From Cymodocea nodosa (Eukaryota; Streptophyta; Magnoliopsida; Alismatales; Cymodoceaceae), in the NCBI GenBank assembly GCA_036874045.1, contig CM072339.1:2983501-3047500 (forward strand): a stretch of 64,000 nt of DNA. Direction: 5' to 3'. Both the position numbers and the translations under genes were made by a program. Below the pieces are notes generated by a model. It saw nothing but the letters and a program-made list of their open reading frames with translations. It did no database searches and was not told the DNA's origin. Below are positions 57,501-62,399 of this stretch, piece by piece; position 1 is the first letter of the stretch; each line of letters opens with the position of its first letter.

Positions 57501-60150
57501 CTTACATTTGTTACCTTGAACAATGTTGACTCCTCTATGGAAAATACATGCTTGTCTTTCTACACTTCCCCTTCTCTAGAATCATGGTTCTTGAGTTGAC
57601 TATCTACTTGAGCTAGTTTATCCATCACAATATTTTCAAAGGGCTCAATTGATTGACTTAGCTCCTGATCAACTCCCATGCTTCCCTTTATCTCTCGGTC
57701 TATCTTTTCTAGCATTCAAAAATTGATAAAAGTGGAGTGGCCAAGTGCCTCTGATGTTATCTTTAGGGAAAGACCAAATGGGATGGCAAGCATCATAGCC
57801 AAGCCCTCTCCAACTTCTAAACCTCCTAAGAAGAAACCTTCATATCATCCAACAACATGTGGATGATCTTATTGTTGTACTCTATGGTCACTTTGAGGCT
57901 TGGGACCAAATCTATGTTAGCATGTAGTCTTCTCAACATAGCTTACAAGAGAAATTCTCATGGAAGATAGCAACCGAGTGTCCTTTTGTCAGACTAGATC
58001 AGCTTGTCTAGATCACCAAGAGAGATTTCAAACCATTGATTTGGATGGTCTAGATGGTATTGGATAGGGTGGATCTTCTAGGCTTGCAGAAGGAAGTGAA
58101 AAGGCTTGACACCCATAATGTATGACCTGTTAAATATTCTCTGGTGCTTAAGCAACTTGAGCAATACTAGAGTTTCAATTAAATTTTGGGATGCATATTG
58201 TATGCCTGTATGAGAAGATTTACTGAGGTACTTATAACTAGGGCTAATAGTTGGTGAAGAGTAGCAAATTGAAGAAGAGCATGTTGCATTGAGTGTGGGT
58301 GATTGGCTTCGAGGCAGTGAGCTGCATGGATGCTAATTCAAGTGTAGCCTGGCAATGGCCTTTGCTAGCAGGTAGATCAACTTCTTGGACTGACAATGAG
58401 CCAAGTTCTGTTTGGATCAGTTCAAACAAGAGGTCTAACCATGCCCTCCATTTCATTAGCCATGATTTTTTTACAACAATCACAGGATGGCCCTGGGATT
58501 GTAGTTTGTGTGGATTGATCTCCCAAGTCCCAACAACTATAACTTTGGGTCATGTCTTAATTTGATAAACATTTATCATTATTCAAGTTTTTATTTGGAT
58601 TTATCTTCCCATATATGACATATGTATGAATTATGTTTAATTTGTACTTTTTTATTTTGATTGAGGATTACTATTTTTCATTTCATGCAGAACACAAAGG
58701 CTTAAATCTACAAACCTGTCACTACGGTTTAAGTCAAATAAAACTGGCTACTGATAACTTCAATCCTAAAAATAAGATTGGAGAAGGTGGTTTTGGCCCT
58801 GTCTACAAGGTACTAACTTTTTAGCATAATACATGCTGACATCTTATTCTGTTAACCCTATTACATAGATTTTACTCGTTTTGTATTTTTGCTAATATTG
58901 AAACTGTCACAGGGTGTACTTCCTAATGGTACTGTGATTGCCGTAAAGAAGCTTTCATCTAATTCAAGTCAAGGAAGCCGTGAGTTTGTGAATGAGATAG
59001 GTCTGATTTCTTCCTTGCTGCATCCTAATCTTGTAAAGATTTACGGATGGTGTAATGAAGGGAACCAGCTATTGCTCATATATGAATACATGGAAAATAA
59101 TAGTCTTGCATGGTCTCTTTTTGGTAAGCTTAATCTCCTTTCACTCTTCTTCTAGCAACAGTTTTATTTTTGTTCTCCAGCTTCTTTTACCAGATATTAA
59201 ATACCATGAATAATGTGATGTCTATAGGTTCTAAACAGTTGCAATTACAATTGGACTGGAAGACGAGGTGTAAGATTTGTCTTGGTGTTGCTCGAGGACT
59301 GGCCTACCTTCACACAGAGTCCGAACTAAAGATTGTTCACAGAGACATTAAAGCAACTAACATACTTCTTGATAAAGATCAAAATGCAAAAATATCTGAT
59401 TTTGGTCTGGCAAGACTCAGTGAAAAGGAAAATTCCCACATCAGCACAAGAATAGCTGGAACATGGTAACATAAATTGATAACACATTTCAGCTAATAGA
59501 AAACTCTGGAAGATTTTTACTGATTTTCAAAATCAATGATGGGATATCAATCTTTATGTGGATGATACCTTCAAAATAACATTACCATGGATAACTTGCG
59601 ATCGTGCCTTTTGAATGAACAACATATTATATAAATTGAAATTTTTTGTTGTTAAGATATCAAGTAATTTTTCTTAAAATTATAAAATGTTTGACAAAAC
59701 ATTGCTAAAAAGTGATTGACTAATGGCGTTATTTTATATTGCATGACTAATTATTCAAAACTGGTCTGAGATATGGCATTTTATGTGGGACTTTGGCTGA
59801 AGTTTGTTGCCTAGCCAGCAGGATAGAAAGTGATTGACTAATGAACTTTAAATTTGCATTGCATAACTATGATAAACCAAATCTGGTCATAGAAATAGCA
59901 TGTCATAGATTTCAATTGAAGATTGTAATTTACCTGATAGATTTTCCCTAATTTCTAAAGTAAATGTCCTAAATTAGTGGAAACTTTGTTGCTTTTCAGG
60001 GGATATATGGCTCCAGAGTACGCACTAAGGGGTCATTTGACAAACAAAGCAGATGTGTACAGTTTTGGAATCGTGATGTTGGAGGTTATCAGTGGAACCA
60101 GCAACATCAAATACACGGCCGGTGAAGAATTTGAATGTCTTATTGATAGG
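7975..60150 (+). CDS. LRR-VIII receptor-like Ser/Thr kinase with malectin-like domain, 3' end not in window
   Basis: Plasma-membrane receptor kinase. Exons: 7975-8116, 10791-10968, 11076-11147, 11333-11404, 11488-11559, 11738-11809, 21225-21296, 32159-32230, 32357-32422, 32538-32606, 32731-32802, 40242-40316, 46102-46167, 46265-46324, 46429-46467, 46565-46641, 46706-47073, 47154-47349, 47426-47578, 58691-58809, 58913-59123, 59228-59465, 60000-60150. They join to 904 codons with matching phases and no stop. Order: Leu-rich signal peptide (about 15-32), N-cap (48-106), LRRs in mostly 72-nt phase-2 exons (107-387), malectin-like domain with FINCGG (about 426-613), membrane span (about 630-653), kinase from about 690. 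Kinase residues: [10 protein letters not shown] loop ending at 704, Lys716, HRD 812-814, Asn819, DFG Asp832, APE 858-860. Closest families are RFK1/At1g53430/At1g07650-like proteins of about 1000 residues, so about 100 C-terminal residues are missing. Ligand unknown. Exon borders are predictions without transcripts. Confidence 0.9.
8023..8058 (+). repeat. CTTCTC hexamer repeat encoding the signal-peptide Leu run
   Basis: About five to six CTTCTC units in coding frame give consecutive Leu pairs in the hydrophobic core of the signal peptide. A repeat of this kind can change length in six-base steps without breaking frame. Confidence 0.85.
8117..8122 (+). promoter_or_regulatory. GC-AG splice donor of intron 1
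   Basis: The context AAG|GCAAGT is the classic strong GC donor, matching U1 at all other positions. The paired acceptor is CATGCAG at 10784-10790. It is required by frame: exon 1 phase 1 plus TT of exon 2 gives GTT (Val), matching the conserved EEVxALKxI block. Confidence 0.75.
8591..9252. mobile_element. Harbinger/Tourist-type MITE in intron 1
   Basis: Left end GGAGTTGTCTGTGCA and the reverse complement of the right end GGAGGTGTTTGTGAA are matching terminal inverted repeats, with further pairing into ..GAAAATG. TAA flanks both sides (8588-8590 and 9253-9255), the 3-bp target duplication typical of PIF/Harbinger. The 662-bp interior is AT-rich without coding capacity, so it is non-autonomous. 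The termini resemble the inferred end of the Harbinger element at 4532, but I cannot say it was its mobiliser. Confidence 0.78.
9253..10790. other. Rest of intron 1, no gene or element recognised
   Basis: AT-rich with TA runs near 9478 and 10529. A locally GC-richer patch at 10543-10640 follows a TATATATATATATAAGCGGG word. This could be a weak internal promoter, but nothing else supports it. Confidence 0.4.
10791..10968 (+). CDS. Receptor kinase exon 2: N-terminal cap before the LRRs
   Basis: ATGCAG acceptor, ATGTAAGC donor. It encodes [31 protein letters not shown] and [16 protein letters not shown]. This matches the conserved pre-LRR block of LRR-VIII kinases, where EVEALKEI is followed by a WNFSVDPCS-type motif. 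The paired cysteines cap the repeat domain. GC content is clearly higher than in the flanks. Confidence 0.88.
11076..11809 (+). CDS. Receptor kinase exons 3-6: first four LRR modules
   Basis: Four exons (11076-11147, 11333-11404, 11488-11559, 11738-11809) of exactly 72 nt each, all phase 2 in and out, one 24-residue LRR each. Readable cores: [74 protein letters not shown]. The LxxNxLxGxIP pattern is plant-type. Donors are GTGAGT, GTACGT, GTATTT (weak) and GTAAGC. One module per exon means skipping any of them keeps the frame. Confidence 0.9.
11150..11308 (+). repeat. Tandem duplication inside intron 3
   Basis: Two copies of a segment starting GAGTAGACGAAACAAC / GAGTAGACGAGACAAC (11150-11237 and 11238-11308), both ending TGTTTGATGTTTTxACTG. 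The second lacks 17 bp present in the first. It accounts for most of this 185-bp intron. Confidence 0.85.
11810..13130. other. Start of intron 6, nothing recognised
   Basis: Pyrimidine-rich near 11980-12070; otherwise no readable domain in six frames. It may be an eroded continuation of the antisense gypsy element that starts just to the right. Confidence 0.4.
13130..16205 (-). pseudogene. Ty3/gypsy gag-protease remnant, split by a solo LTR
   Basis: Antisense reading from 16200 leftward gives [36 protein letters not shown] and [16 protein letters not shown], the capsid region of plant gypsy gag. Then, near 15560-15450, [20 protein letters not shown] follows a decayed zinc-knuckle context. 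After the inserted LTR (13687-15218) it resumes with [11 protein letters not shown] and, at 13620-13300, [37 protein letters not shown], the retroviral-type aspartic protease. The catalytic DSG triplet is now NER, and stops are frequent. The OTA/Tat-Athila type is likely but not certain. Confidence 0.75.
13687..15218 (-). mobile_element. Copia (SIRE/Maximus-type) solo LTR A, degenerate
   Basis: Left border TGTAGGATCATAGGCTCACT is the reverse complement of the end of solo LTR B (GGTGAGCCTACCGATCCTAACA-like). Right border TCCTAACA gives, on the minus strand, TGTTAGGATTAAG, again like LTR B. Internally GTGGTTCACCTAAAATAGGC and a later CACACAAAGAA correspond to the LTR B 3' part. It is 1532 bp long, has no coding region and no PBS or PPT beside it, so it is solo. 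It splits the gypsy gag-protease. The flanking pentamers (TTTAT and CTTTT) no longer match well. Words like CATCAGATAGTAA and GTTATCCGAAAA suggest an eroded version of the ~138-bp repeats. Confidence 0.65.
16221..16354 (-). mobile_element. Short copia LTR-like fragment
   Basis: TG at 16221 and CTAACA at 16349-16354 border 134 bp. To the right, CTCCTTTCAAGTTGAAG is the reverse complement of a polypurine tract (CTTGAAAGGAG) directly before TGTTAGAG, the usual 3'-LTR junction of copia elements. No pol sequence is readable to the right. Confidence 0.4.
16355..17500. other. Intron 6 middle part, low-complexity
   Basis: It includes a long pyrimidine tract (about 16795-16920) and purine-rich repeats of GGAAGATGGAxAC character after 17080. 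Several overlapping open frames here come from base-composition bias and show no domain. Confidence 0.4.
17500..18450 (+). pseudogene. Ty3/gypsy chromovirus pol remnant and possible 3' LTR
   Basis: The start reads [14 protein letters not shown] then LRDHKIT and [12 protein letters not shown], the entrance to reverse transcriptase of chromoviruses. After a large internal deletion it continues [20 protein letters not shown] and, near 18090-18200, [24 protein letters not shown], ending EAEG and stop. That last block is the chromodomain-like C terminus of plant chromoviral integrases (the W-edge TWE motif is intact). Sequence after the stop at 18200 is probably LTR. Frame is disrupted several times. 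Confidence 0.72.
18635..19984 (-). mobile_element. Internally deleted copia: gag between ~125-bp direct repeats
   Basis: Direct repeats at 18635-18765 and 19866-19984 share GAGTTTTGATGAAGAGATAT through CACATACTTGATTACAA. Between them, antisense, is a copia gag: [57 protein letters not shown], then [32 protein letters not shown] and the knuckle area [14 protein letters not shown] with [15 protein letters not shown]. Protease, integrase and RT are absent. The direct repeats are probably LTRs, making this a deletion derivative. Stops interrupt the gag. Confidence 0.68.
19985..21224. other. End of intron 6, nothing recognised
   Basis: No domain was readable on either strand. A CCCTTAATTGTTTTATGATTAAGGG inverted repeat sits near 21075-21100. 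Confidence 0.4.
21225..21296 (+). CDS. Receptor kinase exon 7: LRR module
   Basis: TTTTGGCAG acceptor and GTAAGT donor frame 72 nt encoding [20 protein letters not shown]. It is an isolated exon between two introns of 9.4 and 10.9 kb, yet reads cleanly and fits the family at this position (YLSSNNFTGELPETFAKL in relatives). Phase 2 on both sides. Confidence 0.88.
21297..23260. other. Start of intron 7, nothing recognised
   Basis: AT-rich, with a G-run (GGGGGTGGGGGGAGGGG) near 21550 and a purine tract at 22260-22420. Reading frames here lack domains. Confidence 0.4.
23260..24800 (+). pseudogene. hAT transposase remnant, copy 1
   Basis: From the ATG at 23851 the reading is [16 protein letters not shown], then [20 protein letters not shown], a plant hAT BED zinc finger (CxxC partly lost, SRLKWHL and NVxKC kept). 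Downstream are acidic and DUF659-side pieces ([47 protein letters not shown]). The leader at 23590-23730 repeats GAATATTAGT, a subterminal-repeat style also found before copy 2 in intron 11. Many stops; broken by the copia to its right. Confidence 0.65.
24441..24785 (+). repeat. 175-bp tandem duplication within the hAT remnant
   Basis: TCAGAGATTCAATTGTTTAA at 24441 and TCAGAGATTCAATTGTTCAA at 24616 begin two copies, each ending ATATTTACAACATA. Copies differ by scattered substitutions and a small deletion, so the duplication is not recent. Confidence 0.8.
24800..26146 (-). pseudogene. Outer Ty1/copia, pol part (RT start and integrase), interrupted
   Basis: Antisense: integrase-side sequence near 26100-25300, then RT with [19 protein letters not shown] and, further left, [11 protein letters not shown]-like and VDHTIFY words after frame repairs. 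It stops abruptly beside the hAT remnant at about 24800, so the RT palm and RNase H are missing. Its upstream half continues beyond the inner copia at 31182. Confidence 0.7.
26147..26294 (-). repeat. 3' LTR of inner copia
   Basis: Begins TGGAGAAATTTTTT and ends AAACTTTACA in + orientation. It differs from its partner LTR by roughly a tenth of its positions by eye, so the insertion is not young. Confidence 0.85.
26310..30402 (-). pseudogene. gag-pol of inner copia, disrupted
   Basis: Gag starts at about 30402 ([13 protein letters not shown]) and includes [20 protein letters not shown] and [16 protein letters not shown] (29716-29985). Protease area about 29450-29280 (VIDSRAS, where DSGAS is expected). 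Integrase: 28728-28157, with [18 protein letters not shown] and [22 protein letters not shown]: 27750-26990, where the catalytic YVDD reads YVHD ([15 protein letters not shown]). RNase H: 26885-26320, with [34 protein letters not shown] and a terminal [11 protein letters not shown]. Multiple stops and frame shifts. Confidence 0.85.
30445..30902. repeat. 229-bp tandem duplication in the copia leader
   Basis: GAGAGGCCAATACGG starts at 30445 and again at 30674; the two 229-bp copies differ at only about two positions (AGGGAGG/AGAGAGG and GACAAGG/GACTAGG). A third partial unit begins at 30903 (GAGAGGTGGATCG). It lies between the primer-binding site and gag. Its near identity contrasts with the heavy decay of the surrounding element. 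Confidence 0.9.
31033..31181 (-). repeat. 5' LTR of inner copia
   Basis: Begins TGGAGAGTTTTTT and ends AAACTTTACA in + orientation; separated by two bases from the primer-binding site at 31019-31030. Confidence 0.85.
31182..31690 (-). pseudogene. Outer Ty1/copia, protease and pre-integrase part
   Basis: Antisense words [39 protein letters not shown] and a CTHCVF-like region match the copia block after the protease active site. Aligning both flanks of the inner element with the equivalent region of the inner element itself (28800-28930) shows they are one continuous sequence split by insertion. A 24-bp duplication (GAGTATGCTTACxAAGTTAACAC twice) lies at 31204-31252. Confidence 0.68.
31690..32158. 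other. End of intron 7, nothing recognised
   Basis: No domain was found. The acceptor region of exon 8 (CACCTGTAG) ends it. Confidence 0.4.
32159..32802 (+). CDS. Receptor kinase exons 8-11: LRR modules
   Basis: Exons 32159-32230 (72 nt), 32357-32422 (66), 32538-32606 (69) and 32731-32802 (72). Cores: [71 protein letters not shown]. The RIDGN, RVTDxxG and LRNCxISGxLP words are signatures of this subfamily. All phase 2; introns are 115-126 bp. Confidence 0.9.
32803..33680. other. Start of intron 11, nothing recognised
   Basis: A segment near 33390-33440 (GATGAACCTCTACAAGTAGAGTTAAC) recurs as GATGAACCTCTATAGGTAGAGTTAA near 61620, so it belongs to a dispersed repeat that I could not classify. 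Confidence 0.4.
33690..33912. repeat. Three-copy ~75-bp tandem repeat
   Basis: Units marked by CTGCCCTTGA (33701), TTGCCCTTGA (33777) and CTACCCTTGA (33851), spacing 76 and 74 bp. Each carries a GAGGGAxGxAAxGxC block and closes with CCTTxAAxxAT. Copies are diverged by about a quarter. Confidence 0.75.
35120..35400. repeat. Cluster of short palindromes around CTTCATGTGAAG
   Basis: Words CCTTCATGTGAAAGG, CTTTCATGTGAAGGG, CTCTTTACGTAAAGAG, CCCTTCATGTAAAGGG and CTTCTATATAAAG recur within 280 bp. Related words occur near 39255-39330. All are near-perfect hairpins of 14-18 bp. This is internal to the hAT region. Confidence 0.6.
36075..37900 (+). mobile_element. Copia (SIRE/Maximus-type) solo LTR B, 1826 bp
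   Basis: Starts TGTTAGAACCCTAG, ends GAGCCTACCGATCCTAACA. The same five bases ATAGT flank it (36070-36074 and 37901-37905): an exact target duplication. The CTATTCATCCCCCATCTGG stretch before the end is typical of long SIRE/Maximus LTRs. No primer site follows and no polypurine tract precedes, so the internal region was lost by LTR-LTR recombination. It landed inside the BED finger of the hAT pseudogene. Confidence 0.88.
36240..37250 (+). repeat. Array 2 of ~138-bp G-box / inverted-motif repeats
   Basis: CACGTG occurs at 36478, 36617, 36755 and 37011, and CATGTG at 36883, giving spacings of 139, 138, 128 and 128 bp. Each unit holds two inverted pairs: TCGGAGAGTTA with TAACTATCCGAAA, and TTCGGTGAGTTAC with TAACCATCCGAAACTTAA. 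The units at 36755 and 36883 are very alike (both AGAAGCTCAAATAAGTTTTC). Similar period and words to array 1. Confidence 0.85.
39912..40016 (-). mobile_element. Copia 5' LTR fragment with primer site
   Basis: The complement of 39898-39911 reads CATGGTATTAAAGC, a near match to the initiator-Met tRNA primer site. To its right TGAGACTAATG...ATATCTAACA (105 bp) has LTR-like ends. Nothing of gag remains to the left, so only the LTR and leader start survive. Confidence 0.45.
40242..40316 (+). CDS. Receptor kinase exon 12: LRR module
   Basis: 75 nt with TTTGCAG acceptor and GTAAGA donor, encoding [18 protein letters not shown] followed by ARNIIY. This corresponds to the LDLSFNKLTGEIP module of relatives. 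It stands alone between introns of 7.4 and 5.8 kb. Confidence 0.88.
40317..41050. other. Start of intron 12, nothing recognised
   Basis: Very AT-rich with no readable domain. Confidence 0.4.
41050..41650 (-). pseudogene. Antisense copia fragment (before RT)
   Basis: Antisense reading near 41215-41150 gives [16 protein letters not shown], the W..AM.DEM.AL block that precedes copia RT. To its right is the variable linker between integrase and RT. It is cut off where the next copia LTR begins at 41658. Confidence 0.55.
41658..41885 (+). repeat. 5' LTR of the intron-12 copia
   Basis: 228 bp; about 50 bp longer than its partner because of an extra segment after TGTTAAG. It is preceded by GGGAGGGGGAG, which looks like a polypurine tract although this is the 5' side. 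Confidence 0.78.
43340..44420 (-). mobile_element. Nested antisense copia fragment: LTR, leader and gag
   Basis: LTR at 44293-44420 (TGTTTAGAG to CACATAACA). The primer site is on its left (complement of 44281-44292, TGATATCAAAGC). Gag from 43854 leftward reads [18 protein letters not shown] and [19 protein letters not shown], and then [18 protein letters not shown]. The fragment ends in gag at about 43340, where the host copia's protease was being read. Host RT resumes after about 44480. Confidence 0.7.
45488..45662 (+). repeat. 3' LTR of the intron-12 copia
   Basis: 175 bp from TGTTAAGTTATC to CAGGATTCCA, directly after the polypurine tract. Confidence 0.78.
45663..46101. other. End of intron 12, nothing recognised
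   Basis: No readable domain. A GGATAAATGGATCTATAAGG word near 45665 resembles sequence near 44390, suggesting a further LTR scrap. Confidence 0.35.
46102..46641 (+). CDS. Receptor kinase exons 13-16: last LRRs and linker to malectin domain
   Basis: Exons 46102-46167 ([16 protein letters not shown]), 46265-46324 ([16 protein letters not shown]), 46429-46467 and 46565-46641 ([16 protein letters not shown]). The last two are a short Ser-rich linker ending before the malectin-like fold, as in relatives. Exon 16 has two overlapping donors, GTGAGG at 46642 and GTGAGA at 46647; only the first keeps the frame and gives Tyr before HNLFINCGG. Confidence 0.85.
46706..47578 (+). CDS. Receptor kinase exons 17-19: malectin-like domain and membrane span
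   Basis: Exon 17 (46706-47073, 368 nt) starts HNLFINCGG and includes [27 protein letters not shown] and [18 protein letters not shown]. Exon 18 (47154-47349) includes [20 protein letters not shown] and [10 protein letters not shown]. Together they form the malectin/DUF3430-like extracellular domain that in this subfamily follows the LRRs. Exon 19 (47426-47578) encodes a basic stretch, then [19 protein letters not shown] as the membrane span, then WLRKKYLK as cytoplasmic anchor. Confidence 0.92.
47579..48120. other. Start of intron 19, nothing recognised
   Basis: AT-rich non-coding sequence. Confidence 0.4.
48120..48290 (-). pseudogene. Antisense copia RNase H tail fragment
   Basis: Antisense reading gives [20 protein letters not shown], matching the IEIDCHFVRDKI..G.ISTPY block near the end of copia RNase H. 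It stops at the next, oppositely oriented copia. Confidence 0.55.
48315..48775 (+). pseudogene. Copia X, RT part (left half)
   Basis: Reads [52 protein letters not shown] and [12 protein letters not shown]. The catalytic YVDD has lost one Asp (YVDIL). The element is 5'-truncated and its coding order continues at about 50702 after another copia. Confidence 0.72.
48776..50701 (+). mobile_element. Copia Y, 5'-truncated, inserted in Copia X
   Basis: Begins inside RT ([16 protein letters not shown]), then DVKTTFLNGDLEEEIYMKQP-like, [37 protein letters not shown] (active site intact), [17 protein letters not shown] and [15 protein letters not shown] polypurine-type word CAAGTGGGAGAT ends at 50179 and an LTR-like block TGCTTGG...TCTTTAACA runs 50180-50701. 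It has no 5' LTR, gag, protease or integrase. Codon damage is moderate. The family differs from Copia X. Confidence 0.7.
50702..51478 (+). pseudogene. Copia X, RNase H part (right half) and 3' LTR start
   Basis: Reads [51 protein letters not shown] and, near the end, [19 protein letters not shown] and [12 protein letters not shown]. It is the direct continuation of the RT at 48315-48775. TTTGAGGGGGAG at 51406-51417 is the polypurine tract; TGTATTAAATG at 51418 starts the 3' LTR. Confidence 0.72.
51479..51524. repeat. (TA)n microsatellite
   Basis: About 22 uninterrupted TA units, the longest in the window, probably length-variable. Confidence 0.95.
52050..52856 (+). pseudogene. LINE ORF1 (DUF4283 and zinc knuckle)
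   Basis: Contains [40 protein letters not shown] (the DUF4283 fold), then [20 protein letters not shown] and the CCHC knuckle [14 protein letters not shown] (Cx2Cx4Hx4C intact). The protein would coat LINE RNA. One stop before the DUF4283 block and a frame break near 52515 disable it. Confidence 0.7.
53180..56960 (+). pseudogene. LINE ORF2 (endonuclease, RT, RNase H)
   Basis: Endonuclease tail with [15 protein letters not shown] and [10 protein letters not shown] (53455-53570), then [76 protein letters not shown] and [14 protein letters not shown], where the usual FADD is YIDD. A zinc-binding region follows (about 55850-56250). RNase [39 protein letters not shown] and [14 protein letters not shown]. 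More than a dozen stops. Confidence 0.75.
57183..57900 (-). pseudogene. Ty3/gypsy gag fragment beside the LINE tail
   Basis: Antisense: [33 protein letters not shown], then [20 protein letters not shown]. This is the capsid pattern PxFxMPxxExYDGxTDPxDH...FxxxMxLxGxSD...SLPPRSIxSFxxLxxxFxxxF. It breaks off exactly at the LINE poly-A junction. The fragment belongs to the same broad gag family as the one at 15440-16200. To the right (57560-57900) it fades. Confidence 0.7.
57900..58690. other. End of intron 19, nothing firmly recognised
   Basis: Two overlapping open frames on opposite strands (58244-58565) have no domain. The region may hold the gypsy leader. Confidence 0.4.
58691..60150 (+). 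CDS. Receptor kinase exons 20-23: juxtamembrane and kinase domain
   Basis: Exon 20 (58691-58809): [20 protein letters not shown] then GFGPVYK. Exon 21 (58913-59123): [29 protein letters not shown]. Exon 22 (59228-59465): [40 protein letters not shown]. Exon 23 (60000-60150): [35 protein letters not shown], ending CLIDR. All catalytic residues of an active RD kinase are present. The codon split by intron 22 gives Trp before GYMAPE, where most relatives have Ile or Val. Subdomains after CLID are absent from the window. Confidence 0.92.
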
Positions 60151-61089
60151 GTAAGTTATCTCCACAAGTCAGAATAATTTTGATGTACTTTGAATTTTAT
60201 TGTTTTATTCATGCAATGATATGAGATGAAAGTGGTTGCAACCAAAGTTAATATGGTGCCAAGTTACTGGCCTTCTGTGCCTAGTTAACTACAATGAATC
60301 AATTCTCTCTCTCTCTCTCTCTCTCTCTTATCGTCATCTTTTTTTTTATCATTCTTTTTCTTCTTAATATTCTTATTCATAATTTTCCTTCTCTTCTTCA
60401 TCTTCTTCCTCGTCTTCCTCCACCTCCTCCTCTTCTTCATATTCTTTGCAAGGGATGCTTTACCTTTGCTTTCCTTGCTCATGTTATGAAATTTTCTTGA
60501 ACATTATATAGTAAATTTGAACTTTTCCTCATAGATCTAGATATAGACATGCATCTTATGATAAAATTATTTGGATGATGAATTCTAAAGTAAATGGAAC
60601 AAAATAATAGAAAACTTTTTGTAAGCCTCATGTTAGCGTAAATGATGTAATAAATGCATCATTGTATGGATTTTTAATTATGAGTCAAGACAATAATCCA
60701 ACATTAAAAGTTATGTGTCTTATCTCATTGTCTGATCATTATTTATATTGGGAAAACCATATGAGTAATTACAATCACTCTTATTATCTCTCTATTCGTA
60801 CCAAAGTTCAAAATTTGAGTTTTAAATATCGACGTTCAATTCAAAATCAATTGGTTATAAGTGAAGAGGTTCTTTTTTATATTAACTCATTTTTATCTTT
60901 CAATTAGTCTATATTGGATTATTTTCTTATACTTCCTCTTATTTGTGGTATTCTTTAAATACCATAAGTGTTTTTTTCATGTAGATGTGTGGGCCCACTA
61001 AATTTTTTTTACTTTATTGCTGTGTTGAAATATAAAGATCTAATTAAAAATCAATTGATTATGAGTGAAAACAACTAACATACTTCTTA
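60151..61089. other. Start of intron 23, no exon found
   Basis: It contains a (CT)n run at 60304-60328 followed by a long pyrimidine tract to about 60470. No sequence resembling the expected last kinase exon (a long coding stretch with an LxCTxxxPxxRPxMS-type motif) was found. Confidence 0.5.
60304..60328. repeat. (CT)n microsatellite
   Basis: About 12 CT units heading a 170-bp pyrimidine-rich tract. Confidence 0.9.
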
Positions 61090-61560
61090 ATAAATGGTTT
61101 TAGTCTTCTTTTACTTCTTTTTGCATTAATTAATTCTCTTCTTTTAACTGTATATTCTTTGATTTCCTAAATCTATGACCAAATCATCTAAGTCAATTAT
61201 TTCAACATGTACTTTATTTCTAATAATTTTTTTTTTTAGCTTATTCATATAATATTACCACTCATTCATCTATGCATATATAAATCAGCAACGCTAAGCT
61301 TTTGCATATTGTGATGTTTTACAACCTAGCATTCTGAGTTATAAAATATAGCTAAATGAATAACAGTTTTATAAAATTTTCTTTTTAATTTTAAGGACAT
61401 CTTTCTATCATTTAATACTCTAAAATCAATTTTCTACTTCATCTATTCTACTTTAATCATATGAATAACATTCTTTATAGTTTTACCATTGATCCTAAAT
61501 ATTTAAAAGTCTTACTTTTATGAGGATTCATGTTCATAAAGAGTTGAAATGTTTCTACAA
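61090..61560 (-). pseudogene. RTE-type LINE fragment, RT C-terminal region
   Basis: Antisense reading gives FKYLGSMV, KLILEY, MIERCP, KENFIKLLFI, YFITQNARL and ITICKSLALLIYICIDE. This follows the RTE LINE order FKYLGS, K...VLxDRxMPxKLKxKFYKTVIRPxxLYGxEC, then KLxVAEMRMLRWM. It is broken by many stops but keeps the spacing. It lies inside intron 23 of the kinase gene if that gene continues. Confidence 0.68.
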
Positions 61561-62399
61561 CTAATTGTCTACTTAACACTAACCTCCTCATTTATCTAGA
61601 CTTGGAACCAATTATGAAAGGATGAACCTCTATAGGTAGAGTTAATGGGAGAAAAGAAAAGGTGAATGAATTTTTTAACTATGTGAGAGAGTATAACAAA
61701 ATGAATAAAAATGAGCTAATTTAAAAGAGTTCATATAAAATGAAAATGATAAAAAGAATATGTTCTAGGTTGTAAAAAAGTACTCTTGTTTTTGTTTGCA
61801 AATACACATATGTATAAGGGCTCGTGTTCATCATCCATGCTTGTCTATTGTTATATAGTTTTTGTTCTTACTACTACAACACCTCTACTACTATTGTTCT
61901 TGACTACCTAGTGCATAGTATCTATTTATTTCCATTTCAATTATTATTATTATTTTTGTTTTAGGTTTTTTTTGTATATTATAAGTTGTATGATGCTCTA
62001 GCTTAAAGGATAGTATTAAGGTCTATTTGTGCATCCAAAAAGTGACAAAAAGGAAAGTTAGGAATGTGAGAGAATTCATGAAAAGTAGAAAATAAAAGAC
62101 AATACTTTCCTTGTATCTATCTCTAAATTTAAAAGAATTTGAAATTTAGTGCATAATCTAGTACTTTTCTTTCATAAATATAAGGTTTGTTTAATATGAT
62201 TTAACATGATTTAAAATTAATATGGTTATTAATGTTTATATATATAATTTTAATTAGGGTTTATTTGTATCTATTTCGAAATGGCATACCTCTAGGTAAA
62301 ACAATATACATTGGATGAATGGAGACTTGGATAATCTTCATCTTTCACTCAATCTCTACATTTATCATCAAGGATGAACATGTGAGTTTGAAGCCATGA

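Noticed and set aside
57678-57866. 62-residue + strand frame
   Set aside because: It overlaps the antisense gypsy gag region and has no domain of its own.
60285-60500. Lys/Arg-rich antisense and Ser/Leu-rich sense frames
   Set aside because: Products of the CT microsatellite and pyrimidine tract.
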